Shown here piece by piece: positions 1 to 8,117 of a DNA stretch of 64,000 nucleotides (within the stretch, counting starts at the first letter, position 1; every line of letters starts with the position of its first letter). The translations under genes and the position numbers were made by a program. The stretch covers positions 37,971 to 101,970 of the forward strand of contig CACKNV010000004.1 of NCBI GenBank assembly GCA_902601705.1, read 5' to 3'. This DNA is from an uncultured Pelagibacteraceae bacterium. Lineage in GTDB: Bacteria; Pseudomonadota; Alphaproteobacteria; Pelagibacterales; Pelagibacteraceae. Under the pieces are notes generated by a model, which saw nothing but the letters and a program-made list of their open reading frames with translations, searched no databases and was not told where the DNA came from.

Positions 1-776
1 TTAATTTTCTTATAAGAATTTAATAAATCATCTTCAGATAAGTCTATTAAGTGAAGTAAAATTTTACATCTTTCTATATGTCTTAAGAATTTATCTCCAA
101 GACCAACACCTTTATGTGCACCTTCTACTAAACCAGGAATATCAGCTAAAGTAATCTCTTTTCCTCCATAGTATGACACCCCTAAGTTTGGATTTATTGT
201 TGTGAATGGATAGTTTGCTATTTTTGGCTTAGCTCTTGTTAATGCTGCAAGCAAACTAGATTTACCAGCATTTGGCTTACCAATAATTCCAATGTCAGCA
301 ATTACTTTTAATTGAAGCCATATCCAAAATTCTTCACCTAATTTTCCATTTGTTTTTTTTCTTGGTGCTCTATTTGTTGAACTTTTAAATCTTACATTAC
401 CCAGTCCACCCTTACCACCCGATGCTACAAGATATTTTTCTTTATTCTTGGTAAAGTCATAAATTAACGTATTATTATCTTCTTCATATATTTGAGTCCC
501 TAAAGGAACTTTTAAAATCAAGTCTTCTCCATTTGCTCCAGTTTTATTTCTTTTGCTTCCAGGTTTCCCATGTTGAGCTTTAAAATGCTGGGCATACCTG
601 AAATCAATTAACGTATTGAGGTTTCTATCAGATTGAACAATTATAGACCCTCCGTCTCCACCGTCACCGCCATCTGGTCCACCATATTCCACAAACTTTT
701 CTCTTCTAAAGCTTGCAGAACCTGAACCGCCATTTCCAGCTTTGATATAAATCTTTGCTTGATCTAAAAATTTCAT
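1..776 (-). CDS. obgE: Obg-family GTPase ObgE/CgtA (N-terminal part, cut by window edge)
   Basis: Conserved GTPase that acts in late 50S ribosome assembly and stress control. Reading leftward from the ATG at 776, 258 codons stay open to the window edge, so the C-terminus is missing. Residues 1-158 are the glycine-rich Obg fold (repeated GGDGG-type turns at 31-43). The G domain follows with the P-loop GKPNAGKS at 166-173 and the switch II motif DIPG at 212-215. It sits downstream of rplU and rpmA on the same strand, the usual rplU-rpmA-obgE order, and probably shares their promoter. The TTA at bases 1-3 is out of frame, so it is not the stop codon. Confidence 0.96.
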   Translation of the reverse strand, partial: MKFLDQAKIYIKAGNGGSGSASFRREKFVEYGGPDGGDGGDGGSIIVQSDRNLNTLIDFRYAQHFKAQHGKPGSKRNKTGANGEDLILKVPLGTQIYEEDNNTLIYDFTKNKEKYLVASGGKGGLGNVRFKSSTNRAPRKKTNGKLGEEFWIWLQLKVIADIGIIGKPNAGKSSLLAALTRAKPKIANYPFTTINPNLGVSYYGGKEITLADIPGLVEGAHKGVGLGDKFLRHIERCKILLHLIDLSEDDLLNSYKKI

Positions 777-816
777 TCTTATTATAGTATAAATAACGTA
801 GGCTATTTATATAGAT

Positions 817-1071
817 TTAATTGGGGATTACAGAAACAAAAGTTCTGTTTAATTTTGATTTTTTGAATTTTACTTTTCCTTTAATCAGAGAAAAAATTGA
901 GTGGTCTTTACCCATACCAACATTATCACCAGGATGAATTTTGGTACCTCTTTGTCTAACTATAATGTTTCCAGGAATCACTACTTGATCACCATATTTT
1001 TTAACTCCAAGACGTCTACCTTTACTATCTCGGCCGTTTTTCGATGATCCACCTGCTTTTTTAGTTGCCAT
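817..1071 (-). CDS. rpmA: 50S ribosomal protein bL27
   Basis: Ribosomal protein bL27, whose N-terminal tail reaches towards the peptidyl transferase centre. The 84-residue length is normal. The start [16 protein letters not shown] matches the family, and the N-terminus lacks the cleaved extension seen in Firmicutes. The motif [10 protein letters not shown] and the later IIVRQRGTK are typical. It begins eight bases after rplU stops and precedes obgE, forming the classic three-gene ribosomal operon read leftward. Confidence 0.97.
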   Translation of the reverse strand: MATKKAGGSSKNGRDSKGRRLGVKKYGDQVVIPGNIIVRQRGTKIHPGDNVGMGKDHSIFSLIKGKVKFKKSKLNRTFVSVIPN

Positions 1072-1079
1072 TTAATTAC

Positions 1080-1487
1080 CTATTTTTTTATATCCTTTTT
1101 TATAACTTTTTTCTCTTTTTTAATAGGTTTCTTTTTTTCAATAATTTTAGCTTCATCTATAACTTTTCCGCCTTTTGCTAAAATTTTAGTTATTTGTATC
1201 TTAGAATGACGCTGTCTATGACCATTCTTTTTTCTTGAATGTTTTCTTCTTCTTTTATGGAAAATTAATACAGTTCTATCTTTAACATTGTCTAAAAGTT
1301 TAGCCTCTACTGTAGCTCCATCAACTTTAGGACTTCCAACCTCAGTGCTTTTATCGTCGTTTAAAAGTAAAACATTATCAAATTTAATAGTTTCACCAAT
1401 TTTGGCGTTAAGTTTTTCAATTTCTAATATTTTACTTGCGGTTACTTTATATTGTTTTCCACCTGTTTCAATTATAGCAAATGACAT
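1080..1487 (-). CDS. rplU: 50S ribosomal protein bL21 with long basic C-terminal tail
   Basis: Ribosomal protein bL21, which binds 23S rRNA. I place the start at 1487 (MSFAIIETGGKQY), because the family begins there; an in-frame ATG at 1511 would add eight residues and lie inside the promoter. The core ends with the KILAKGG region around residue 107. About 28 further residues form a tail almost entirely of Lys, Ile and Glu (KKPIKKEKKVIKK type). The usual length is about 103 residues, so this one, at 135, is extended. It is the first gene of rplU-rpmA-obgE. Confidence 0.95.
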   Translation of the reverse strand: MSFAIIETGGKQYKVTASKILEIEKLNAKIGETIKFDNVLLLNDDKSTEVGSPKVDGATVEAKLLDNVKDRTVLIFHKRRRKHSRKKNGHRQRHSKIQITKILAKGGKVIDEAKIIEKKKPIKKEKKVIKKDIKK

Positions 1488-1513
1488 AAAATTTCTTTTT
1501 TTAATTTTCACGC

Positions 1514-1541
1514 AATATAGCCCTCAGTGCTAGCAAGTCAA
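1514..1541 (-). promoter_or_regulatory. Promoter of rplU-rpmA-obgE
   Basis: On the minus strand a TTGACT -35 box (1536-1541) and a TATATT -10 box (1514-1519) are separated by 16 bases, close to the sigma-70 consensus. The GC-richer spacer stands out from its surroundings. Transcription would begin near 1507, about 20 bases before the rplU start. No terminator for the upstream gloB operon is visible here, so read-through is also possible. Confidence 0.68.
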
Positions 1542-1552
1542 GATTATTGAAG

Positions 1553-2311
1553 CTAAAAAGAGTCCTTTAAATCTCGTAATTTTGAGAAAACTTCAATGTC
1601 AGATGAATCTTTTAAGCCCAGGTTATGCTTTATCTGAGGATCATCACACCTTAGAAAAATATTTGTTTTTATTTCATCAGCTATAGTAGACGGAATAGTT
1701 GGTTGACTAGAGCTTAGTTTTTTTTCGATTTCAATTTTTTTAGCTTTTAAATAAGTATTTTTTGGATCATGCTCTAAACAGAAATTTAAATTTGCGTTTG
1801 TGTATTCATGTCCACAATAGATTTTTGTATCTGGAGGAAGATTTTTTATTTTATTTAAAGAATTAAACATTTCTTGATGAGTGCCTTCAAATACTCTACC
1901 ACATCCTAAAGAAAATAATGTATCTCCAGTAAAAGCAATTTTTTCCTTTTTAAAGAAAAAAGCAATATGACCCTTAGTGTGACCTGGAATAGAAATTACC
2001 TCAAATTCTAAATTTCCAATTTTGTGCTTTTGATTTTCTTCAAGCAATATATCTATTCCTGGTATACGATTTTTGTCTGAATTTGAGCCTAATATCTTTG
2101 ATTTATATTTTTTTTTTAGTTCTAGGTTAGCTCCAACATGATCAGCATGATGATGAGTATTTAAAATAAAATCTAACTTTTCATATTTATTGATTATTTT
2201 ATCACAGGCGTTAAATTCAGAGGGATCTACTATTGAAATTATGCCTGTTTCTTTTTCATGAATTAAATAACTGTAATTGTCACTTAAGCATGGAATAATT
2301 TCTACAATCAT
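1553..2311 (-). CDS. gloB: Hydroxyacylglutathione hydrolase (glyoxalase II)
   Basis: Hydrolyses S-lactoylglutathione to lactate and glutathione in methylglyoxal detoxification; cytosolic. The 252-residue protein has the binuclear metal-site motif THHHADHVGAN near residue 52, then the metal ligands in GHTKGH, GDTLFSLGCGRVFEG and GHEYT, and a C-terminal domain with the family's glutathione-binding pattern. The length is normal. Its ATG follows directly on the metW stop with no spacer, so it is the last gene of a metX-metW-gloB operon. Linkage to methionine genes probably reflects operon compaction rather than a direct pathway link. Confidence 0.95.
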   Translation of the reverse strand: MIVEIIPCLSDNYSYLIHEKETGIISIVDPSEFNACDKIINKYEKLDFILNTHHHADHVGANLELKKKYKSKILGSNSDKNRIPGIDILLEENQKHKIGNLEFEVISIPGHTKGHIAFFFKKEKIAFTGDTLFSLGCGRVFEGTHQEMFNSLNKIKNLPPDTKIYCGHEYTNANLNFCLEHDPKNTYLKAKKIEIEKKLSSSQPTIPSTIADEIKTNIFLRCDDPQIKHNLGLKDSSDIEVFSKLRDLKDSF

Positions 2312-2905
2312 TTACCCTATTAAAAATATCCCTAATTTTGAAAAGAGATTTTTAATCTCTAAATTATTTTTTTTTATTAATGAAGTTTTATCTTCATTAA
2401 CTCCAATAACTTGTTTGATATTTATATTCTTTTCATCACAAAACTTAAATAGATCTTTAATAGTACACATATGTAAGTTAGGAGTGTTATACCAAGTATT
2501 CGGCAATGTTTTTGTTACCGGCATTTCACCAAAAAATAAAAGTTTTATTCTTACTTTCCAAAAACCAAAATTTGGAATTGACACAATTACTGATTTACCT
2601 ATTCTCAAAAGATTTTTTAAAACTTCTTCTGGGTCATAAAAAGCTTGTAATGTTTGGCTAAGCACAACATAGTCAAAAGATTGGTCAGGAAATTGATGAA
2701 GTTCAGTTTCAGCATTTCCTTGTATGACTGGTAAACCTTTGCGTATGCATTGTTGCACGTTATCTTGACTTAGTTCCAATCCACGAACTTCAATACTCTT
2801 TTCCTCTTTTAGGAAATTCATTAGAGATCCATCCCCACAACCAACATCTAAAACTCTAGTGTTATTGGGTAATAAATCAGCAATTACTTTAAATTCTTTT
2901 TTCAT
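2312..2905 (-). CDS. metW: Methionine biosynthesis protein MetW
   Basis: MetW is a class I methyltransferase-like partner of MetX that is needed for full homoserine acetyltransferase activity in several proteobacteria. The SAM-binding motif VLDVGCGDGSL lies at residues 19-29 and an acidic ELSQDN loop follows. The IPNFGFWKVR and TPNLHMCTI stretches are typical of MetW. The length (197) is normal. Its start overlaps the end of metX by 17 bases, so the two are translationally coupled, as expected for subunits of one activity. Confidence 0.94.
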   Translation of the reverse strand: MKKEFKVIADLLPNNTRVLDVGCGDGSLMNFLKEEKSIEVRGLELSQDNVQQCIRKGLPVIQGNAETELHQFPDQSFDYVVLSQTLQAFYDPEEVLKNLLRIGKSVIVSIPNFGFWKVRIKLLFFGEMPVTKTLPNTWYNTPNLHMCTIKDLFKFCDEKNINIKQVIGVNEDKTSLIKKNNLEIKNLFSKLGIFLIG

Positions 2906-4028
2906 TTTTAAACTTTTCGTACATTGAGTCTATAAAACCTTTAAGAGTTTTTAAGAATTCTGGTTCATTTAGCAAAAAGGAGTCATGTCCTTTGTCTGTT
3001 ACTATTTCTGAATAAGAAACATCAGCACCAGATGCATTTAATGCAATAACTATGTCCTTGTTTTCTTTTGTTGTATAAAGCCAGTCAGAAGAAAATGATA
3101 TTACTAAAAATTTTGTTTTTTGATTTTTGAAAGCCTCAACTAAACCACCTTTGAACTGCTTAGAGAGATCAAAATAATCCATTGCCCTAGTTATATAAAG
3201 AATTGAATTTGCATCAAATCTTTCAACAAAAGTATAACCTTGATGTCTCAAATAGCTTTCAACTTGGAAATCTGCATTAAAACTAAATTCGTAATCTGCT
3301 TTTTCTTGGAGTTTTCTTCCAAATTTTTCCTGCATACCTTGCTCTGATAAATAGCTTATGTGCCCTACCATTCTTGCCACAGCAAGACCGTTTTTAGGTT
3401 GAGTATTTTTTAAAAAGTATTTTCCATTATCCCAAATAGGATCAGCCATTATTGCCTGACGCGCTAACTCATTAAGTGCAATATTTTGAGCACTATGACT
3501 AGAGCTACAAGCTATAGGAATTGCAGAAAAAGTTTTTTCCGGAAAAGTTGCGCAAAATTGTAAGAGCTGCATTCCTCCCATTGAGCCGCCTGTAGCACAC
3601 AAAAGTTTTTTAATACCAAAATGATCTAGAAGAATTTCCTGTGCTCTTACAATATCTTTAATTGTTATCACAGGAAAATCTAAACCATAGGGTTGATCAG
3701 TTTCTTTATTAATATCACTTGGTCCTAATGAACCCATGCAGCCACCAATCACATTTGCACATATCACAAAATATTTATTTGTATCTATAGCTTTACCTGG
3801 GCCAACAGCTGTAACCCACCAACCATCTTTCTTTGTTATGGGGTTTGTTCCAGTAACAAATTGGTCACCTGTCAAAGCATGAAACACTAAAATTGCATTA
3901 TTTTTATTCTCATTAAGTTTTCCATAAGTCTCATATGCTAGAGGAAAATCCTTAATAGTTTTACCACAATCAAGCTTGAGTGGTTTAGTAACAGTAATTT
4001 TATTTATATTCTCAATTTTTCTATTCAT
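2889..4028 (-). CDS. metX: Homoserine O-acetyltransferase
   Basis: Transfers acetyl from acetyl-CoA to L-homoserine, the committed step towards methionine by the O-acetylhomoserine route. It is an alpha/beta hydrolase fold with the nucleophile elbow GGSMGGMQ, a catalytic Asp in the FSSDWLY stretch and a His in GHDSF. The start chosen is the ATG at 4028 (MNRKIENI). An upstream ATG at 4058 is in frame but would translate through the riboswitch terminator hairpin. The U-tract of that terminator ends two bases before the start, leaving no room for a Shine-Dalgarno site. Control is by the SAM-II riboswitch at 4061-4112. Confidence 0.95.
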   Translation of the reverse strand: MNRKIENINKITVTKPLKLDCGKTIKDFPLAYETYGKLNENKNNAILVFHALTGDQFVTGTNPITKKDGWWVTAVGPGKAIDTNKYFVICANVIGGCMGSLGPSDINKETDQPYGLDFPVITIKDIVRAQEILLDHFGIKKLLCATGGSMGGMQLLQFCATFPEKTFSAIPIACSSSHSAQNIALNELARQAIMADPIWDNGKYFLKNTQPKNGLAVARMVGHISYLSEQGMQEKFGRKLQEKADYEFSFNADFQVESYLRHQGYTFVERFDANSILYITRAMDYFDLSKQFKGGLVEAFKNQKTKFLVISFSSDWLYTTKENKDIVIALNASGADVSYSEIVTDKGHDSFLLNEPEFLKTLKGFIDSMYEKFKNEKRI

Positions 4029-4030
4029 CC

Positions 4031-4056
4031 AAAAAAAAAGCCCAGCTAAACTGGGC
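4031..4056 (-). terminator. Riboswitch-controlled intrinsic terminator before metX
   Basis: In the minus-strand transcript GCCCAG (4056-4051) pairs with CUGGGC (4045-4040) around a UUUAG loop. Nine consecutive U (4039-4031) follow at once. This is a textbook intrinsic terminator placed between the SAM-II aptamer and the metX start. Its 5' arm and loop are also used by a competing antiterminator (4044-4072). Confidence 0.85.
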
Positions 4057-4072
4057 ATCTCCCTTTTTAGCT
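4044..4072 (-). promoter_or_regulatory. Predicted antiterminator of the metX riboswitch
   Basis: In the minus-strand RNA AGCUAAA (4072-4066), part of the aptamer 3' end, is perfectly complementary to UUUAGCU (4050-4044). Inside that helix GGG (4063-4061) can pair with CCC (4055-4053) around an AGAUG loop. Forming this structure uses bases needed both by the SAM-II fold and by the terminator, so the two states exclude each other. The pairing is read from the sequence; the switching is inference. Confidence 0.7.
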
Positions 4073-4112
4073 AAATTTATTATGCGCTTGCAATATGGTT
4101 AAATCAGCGCGA
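4061..4112 (-). promoter_or_regulatory. SAM-II riboswitch (metX leader)
   Basis: The 52-base minus-strand segment reads UCGCGCUGAUUUAACC... UUGCAAGCGC... UAGCUAAAAAGGG. From memory this is nearly the same as the structurally characterised marine metX SAM-II aptamer. The P1 stem CGCGCU/AGCGC(A), the conserved UUUAACC region and the 3' GCUAAAAAGGG pseudoknot strand are all present. It binds S-adenosylmethionine and lowers metX expression. The promoter TTGACA/TAAATA lies directly upstream, so the aptamer is the very 5' end of the mRNA. Confidence 0.95.
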
Positions 4113-4116
4113 TATC

Positions 4117-4145
4117 TATTTACTAGATCATCACAAACTTGTCAA
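4117..4145 (-). promoter_or_regulatory. Promoter of metX-metW-gloB
   Basis: On the minus strand a perfect TTGACA -35 box (4140-4145), a 17-base spacer and a TAAATA -10 box (4117-4122). The expected start site falls within a few bases of the first aptamer base (4112), so the riboswitch is transcribed first. Confidence 0.8.
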
Positions 4146-4204
4146 TTTTATATAAGATAAAGACTTCTAGAAAAACTCTAACAATTTAGATATTACATTA
4201 ATTA

Positions 4205-5287
4205 ATGAGATTACCTAAACCAAATAACATAATAACTGAAAAATACGTAGTAGGAATGAGCGTATTTAAGAATAGACTAGCTAAGATAAAATTATCAGCT
4301 AACGAGTCTGCACTTGGGCCTAGCCCGAAAGCAAAAAAAGAATATATAAAAGTATCAAAAAGTTTTGCGAGATATCCTGACACTAACGGAACCTTCTTAA
4401 GAGAAACTTTATCAAAGAAATTTAAACTGGATAAAAATAGAATTATTTTGGGTTCAGGTTCAGATCAAATTTTTGAGTTAATTTGTAAAGCATACCTTAA
4501 AAAAGGTGATGAGGTAATTGTGCCTAAGTATAGTTTCATTATCTATAGAATTTACAGTAAAATGAATGGAGCAAAAGTTATTTATTCAAAAGAAAATAAC
4601 TTTACAGTTTCAGTAAAAGATATTTTAAAAAAAGTAAATACTAAGACAAAAGTTGTATTTTTGGCTAATCCTAATAATCCAACTGGAACCTATATTGAAA
4701 AAAAAGATTTATTGTTTTTACGAAAAAAACTACGAAGCAATATTTTGCTAGTAGTTGATGATGCTTATTTTGAATATGTTAAACAAAAAAATTATACTTC
4801 AGCTTTAAAATTGTTTTCTAACTTTAAAAATGTGGTAATGACAAGAACATTTTCAAAAATTTATGGCTTAGCAGGATTGAGAGTGGGGTGGGGATATGGA
4901 TCAAAAGAAATTATTGATACGTTAAATAAAATTAAGCCACCTTTTAATGTAAATAAAGCAGCTTTGTTTGCCGCTTCTGCCGCAATAAAAGATAGTGCTT
5001 GGTTAAATAAAGAAATTAAACACGTTAATAATTGGAATAAAAAAATGTTTAATGAATTTAAAAAAATGAAAATTGAAACTAATAAAAGCTACAGCAATTT
5101 TTTATTAGTTAATTTTGATAAAGTAAAAATTAATTCATCAAGAGTTTTTAAATTATTAGCGAAAGCAGGAATTTTAGTTCGTAAAATGGATGTTTATGGT
5201 ATTAAAAATTCATTAAGAATTACGATCGGGAAAAGTGAAGAAAATAAAAAATTAATTTCCAAAATGAAAAGAATATTAAATGTTTAA
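4205..5287 (+). CDS. hisC: Histidinol-phosphate / aromatic aminotransferase
   Basis: PLP-dependent class I/II aminotransferase. It converts imidazole-acetol phosphate to histidinol phosphate and in many bacteria also aminates prephenate or 4-hydroxyphenylpyruvate. The 360-residue protein has the family landmarks: SANESALGPSPKA near the N-terminus, GSGSDQIFE, NPNNPTGTY, DDAYFEY and the PLP-lysine stretch TRTFSKIYGLAGLRVGW. The stop overlaps the tyrA start by eight bases. Pairing with tyrA and not with other his genes suggests a main or shared role in tyrosine/phenylalanine synthesis (inference). Confidence 0.92.
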   Translation: MRLPKPNNIITEKYVVGMSVFKNRLAKIKLSANESALGPSPKAKKEYIKVSKSFARYPDTNGTFLRETLSKKFKLDKNRIILGSGSDQIFELICKAYLKKGDEVIVPKYSFIIYRIYSKMNGAKVIYSKENNFTVSVKDILKKVNTKTKVVFLANPNNPTGTYIEKKDLLFLRKKLRSNILLVVDDAYFEYVKQKNYTSALKLFSNFKNVVMTRTFSKIYGLAGLRVGWGYGSKEIIDTLNKIKPPFNVNKAALFAASAAIKDSAWLNKEIKHVNNWNKKMFNEFKKMKIETNKSYSNFLLVNFDKVKINSSRVFKLLAKAGILVRKMDVYGIKNSLRITIGKSEENKKLISKMKRILNV

Positions 5288-6176
5288 TAAAATAAGTATA
5301 ATCGGATGTGGTTTAATTGGCTCTTCTATTTTGAGAGCAGTAGAAGAAAAAAAATTAGCATCTAAAATAAGCATTTACGATAAATCATCGAAAGTTATCG
5401 ATTATTTGAAAAAGAATTTTTCGGCAGAAATTTGTAACAACATTTCAGATGTTGTTAAGGATTCCGATTTAGTAGTAATTGCTTCTCCTTTAAGCAGCTA
5501 TAAAGAAATACTTTTATCTATTCATACTAGTTTAAAAGAAAATGTAATTTTAACTGATACAGGTTCTGCAAAAAAAGAAGTGAATAAAATTATTAATAAT
5601 TTAAATCTTAAAAATGTAAATTGGATTGCTTCACATCCTATAGCTGGAACAGAATACAGTGGTCCAGAGGCAGGTTTTGCAAGTTTATTTAAAAATAGAT
5701 GGTGCATACTATCGGCGGATAAAAGGGTAGATGAGAATAAGATAAAATCTTTAGAAAATTTTTGGTCCAAGCTTGGAAGTAAGACAAAATTCATGGCATT
5801 TGAAGATCATGACTATGTTTTATCATTAACCAGCCATTTACCACATGCTGTAGCTTACAGCATTGTAAAAACAGCAATTAACAAAGAGGACAAATTTAAG
5901 GACGATGTCATTCAATATAGTGCAGGTGGATTGAGAGATTTTACAAGAATAGCAGCATCAGACCCTTTAATGTGGAAAGATATATTTATAGATAATAGTG
6001 AAAACATCCTAAAAGTTTTGGATAATTACTCAAAGAATCTAAATGAAATTAAAGATGCTATAAAAAATAAGGATAGTAAAAAACTTTTAGAGATTTTTTC
6101 ATCAACTAAAAAAGTAAGAAAAGAAATTATCGAAGCTGGTCAAGATACAGACAAACCTGGATTTGGAAGAAAATAA
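5280..6176 (+). CDS. tyrA: Prephenate / cyclohexadienyl dehydrogenase
   Basis: Oxidative decarboxylation of prephenate (or arogenate) in tyrosine synthesis. The N-terminal Rossmann motif is GCGLIGSS at residues 9-16. HPIAGTEYSGP carries the substrate-site His, and SLTSHLPHAVAYS and the helical C-terminal dimer domain follow. There is no fused chorismate mutase or ACT domain, which suits the 298-residue length. It is translated from an eight-base overlap with hisC. The gene ends exactly where the convergent plsC ends (6176/6177), with no terminator between them. Confidence 0.93.
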   Translation: MFNKISIIGCGLIGSSILRAVEEKKLASKISIYDKSSKVIDYLKKNFSAEICNNISDVVKDSDLVVIASPLSSYKEILLSIHTSLKENVILTDTGSAKKEVNKIINNLNLKNVNWIASHPIAGTEYSGPEAGFASLFKNRWCILSADKRVDENKIKSLENFWSKLGSKTKFMAFEDHDYVLSLTSHLPHAVAYSIVKTAINKEDKFKDDVIQYSAGGLRDFTRIAASDPLMWKDIFIDNSENILKVLDNYSKNLNEIKDAIKNKDSKKLLEIFSSTKKVRKEIIEAGQDTDKPGFGRK

Positions 6177-6884
6177 TTAAGAGAACTTTCTTATTTCAGT
6201 GTAGATTTTATTTTCTATATCTTTTACAAATTCTTCATTATCTTTATCTGACATGATTGGCTCCAAAAATGAAATATGAATATCGCCTGGGTATTTCATA
6301 AAACTGTTCTTTGGCCACACTTTGCCAGTATTAAGAGCTACAGGAATACAAGGTAAATTTAGAGCTTTGTAAATTCTACCAACTCCTTTTTTAAAAGGTG
6401 GATTTTCATCAAGTTTTACTCTTGTTCCTTGTGGGAATATTAAAAGTGGTCTTTTACTTTTCTCAATTTTTTCTTTCACTTTATCAAAAAAATTTAAATT
6501 TTCTTTTGTTGTTGTCTCTCTAACTATTGCTATTGAACCTATTTTTCTCAAGTACCAACCAAATAATGGAATATTAAGAAGTTCTTTTTTTAAAATAAAA
6601 ATTGGACCATCTAAGGGTATTTGTAGAGCAAAAGTTTCAAACATAGACTGATGTGCAGAAGCGACAAAATAATTTTCTACTTTTTTTAGATTTTCTACCC
6701 CATGAAAAATTACCTTTGTATTTAAGATAATTCTCAAAATCAGCACTATATATTTTGCAGATAATCTACCAAAAAAAATTGTGAACTTACTTGGTAAAAA
6801 TAAGGTTGGTATAGCTAAAATAAAAATTGTAATGAGACCAACGTATAAAAAAATATTAAAAATTAATGATCTAATTAATTGCAT
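6177..6884 (-). CDS. plsC: 1-acyl-sn-glycerol-3-phosphate acyltransferase
   Basis: Inner-membrane enzyme that acylates lysophosphatidic acid to phosphatidic acid. One or two hydrophobic helices occupy residues 1-60. The catalytic block is SAHQSMFET, an H-x4-E (His78, Glu83) in place of the textbook H-x4-D. The phosphate-binding block is FPQGTR (150-155) in place of FPEGTR. I recall both variants as common in one proteobacterial PlsC-like subfamily, so they do not suggest a dead enzyme. It starts in a TAATG overlap with lysA. Confidence 0.88.
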   Translation of the reverse strand: MQLIRSLIFNIFLYVGLITIFILAIPTLFLPSKFTIFFGRLSAKYIVLILRIILNTKVIFHGVENLKKVENYFVASAHQSMFETFALQIPLDGPIFILKKELLNIPLFGWYLRKIGSIAIVRETTTKENLNFFDKVKEKIEKSKRPLLIFPQGTRVKLDENPPFKKGVGRIYKALNLPCIPVALNTGKVWPKNSFMKYPGDIHISFLEPIMSDKDNEEFVKDIENKIYTEIRKFS

Positions 6885-8113
6885 TAAGAATTAATCAATT
6901 TAAGTAAATTTTGTTTCTTTCTTATATATCTAAGTTTATTTTTATTGATTAAAATTTCAGCAACTAGCGGTCTTGTATTATAATTTGAGGATAAAGAAGA
7001 ACCATAAGCTCCAACATTAGTTATAGCCACAAATTCATTTTCATTTATTTTTGGATAATTTTTATAAACTCCGAATTTGCAAGTGGTTTCACATATTGGT
7101 CCAACAAACTCTATTTTACCTTTCATTCTCGATGATTTTTTAGAAATAGGAATAATTTTATGAAAAGCTTCATACAAAGCAGGACGCATAAAATCATTCA
7201 TACCAGCATCTAATATAATAAAGTTTTTATTAGCTCCTTTTTTAATAAATTGTATTTTACTTATTAGAAGACCAGTATTACCAATAATAGATCTTCCAGG
7301 TTCAAAGATTATTTTACAATTTAACTTTTTAGAAAAATTATGTACAAGTTTAGAATATTTACTTAGATTAATTGGTTTTTCTCTATCAGTATAATTAATA
7401 CCAAAACCACCACCTAAATCGACATATTTTAAATTCAGTTTTAAATCTTTAATTAATTTACTCATTACATTTAAAGTTTTTCTAAAAGGTGTATCGTTTA
7501 AAATTTGACTACCAATATGCACACTCAATGCATCTAATTTTACGTTTTTAAAAGATTTTACTGTTTTTAGAAAAACCTTAAAATTTTTAATCGATAAGCC
7601 GAATTTATTTTCTGCTTTACCAGTTGATATATTTTTATGTGTTTTGGCATCAACATTTGGATTTAATCTAAATCCTATTGAAACTTTCTTTCTTAATTTT
7701 TTTGCTAAATTATTTACTAATTTGGCTTCGCTTTCAGACTCACAATTGATTAATAATATTTTTTTGTTAATTGCAATTTTAAGTTCCTCTTCAGTTTTAC
7801 CCACCCCAGAAAAAACAATTTTATTAGGTCTTATACCTGCTTTTAAGGCTTTTAATAATTCACCTCCTGAAACTACATCGGCTCCAGCACCTAATTTACC
7901 AAGAACTCTTAGTATATTTAAATTACTATTAGATTTCGCTGCAAAGCAAATTAAAGGATCAGTTTTTTTAAATGTGTTGGTAAATTTTAAAAAATTTAAA
8001 GCAATTTGACTCTCCGAATAAATATAAAAAGGTGTTTTATTTTTTTTTAAAATATTCTTAATCGAAAGTTTTTCAACAAATAAATTATTTCCTACATATC
8101 TTAGATTTTGCAT
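6884..8113 (-). CDS. lysA: Diaminopimelate decarboxylase
   Basis: Last step of lysine synthesis: decarboxylates meso-diaminopimelate to L-lysine with PLP. It has an alanine-racemase-like TIM barrel with the PLP lysine at residue 60 (FAAKSNSN), GAGADVVSGGEL, HIGSQ and the glycine-rich DLGGGFGINY and EPGRSIIGN phosphate-binding loops. The C-terminal beta domain contributes the substrate-site Cys in ICETTCKFG. The length of 409 is normal. It lies four bases after the small lipoprotein gene lptM, downstream of argH, an arrangement common in proteobacteria. Confidence 0.95.
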   Translation of the reverse strand: MQNLRYVGNNLFVEKLSIKNILKKNKTPFYIYSESQIALNFLKFTNTFKKTDPLICFAAKSNSNLNILRVLGKLGAGADVVSGGELLKALKAGIRPNKIVFSGVGKTEEELKIAINKKILLINCESESEAKLVNNLAKKLRKKVSIGFRLNPNVDAKTHKNISTGKAENKFGLSIKNFKVFLKTVKSFKNVKLDALSVHIGSQILNDTPFRKTLNVMSKLIKDLKLNLKYVDLGGGFGINYTDREKPINLSKYSKLVHNFSKKLNCKIIFEPGRSIIGNTGLLISKIQFIKKGANKNFIILDAGMNDFMRPALYEAFHKIIPISKKSSRMKGKIEFVGPICETTCKFGVYKNYPKINENEFVAITNVGAYGSSLSSNYNTRPLVAEILINKNKLRYIRKKQNLLKLINS

Positions 8114-8117
8114 AAGA

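Noticed and set aside
1488..1511. A longer bL21 starting at 1511
   Set aside because: The family starts at MSFAIIETGG (1487) and the extra bases overlap the expected transcription start.
4029..4058. A longer MetX starting at 4058
   Set aside because: The extra codons would be the riboswitch terminator hairpin and its U-tract, and the family begins at about the ATG at 4028.
4113..4204. A tandem SAM-V aptamer next to SAM-II
   Set aside because: Bases on both sides were read for the SAM-V core; only the promoter is upstream and the start codon lies directly downstream.
6177..6884. PlsC as an inactive enzyme because of H-x4-E and FPQGTR
   Set aside because: Both variants are, as I recall, common in a proteobacterial PlsC-like branch, and the rest of the protein is intact.
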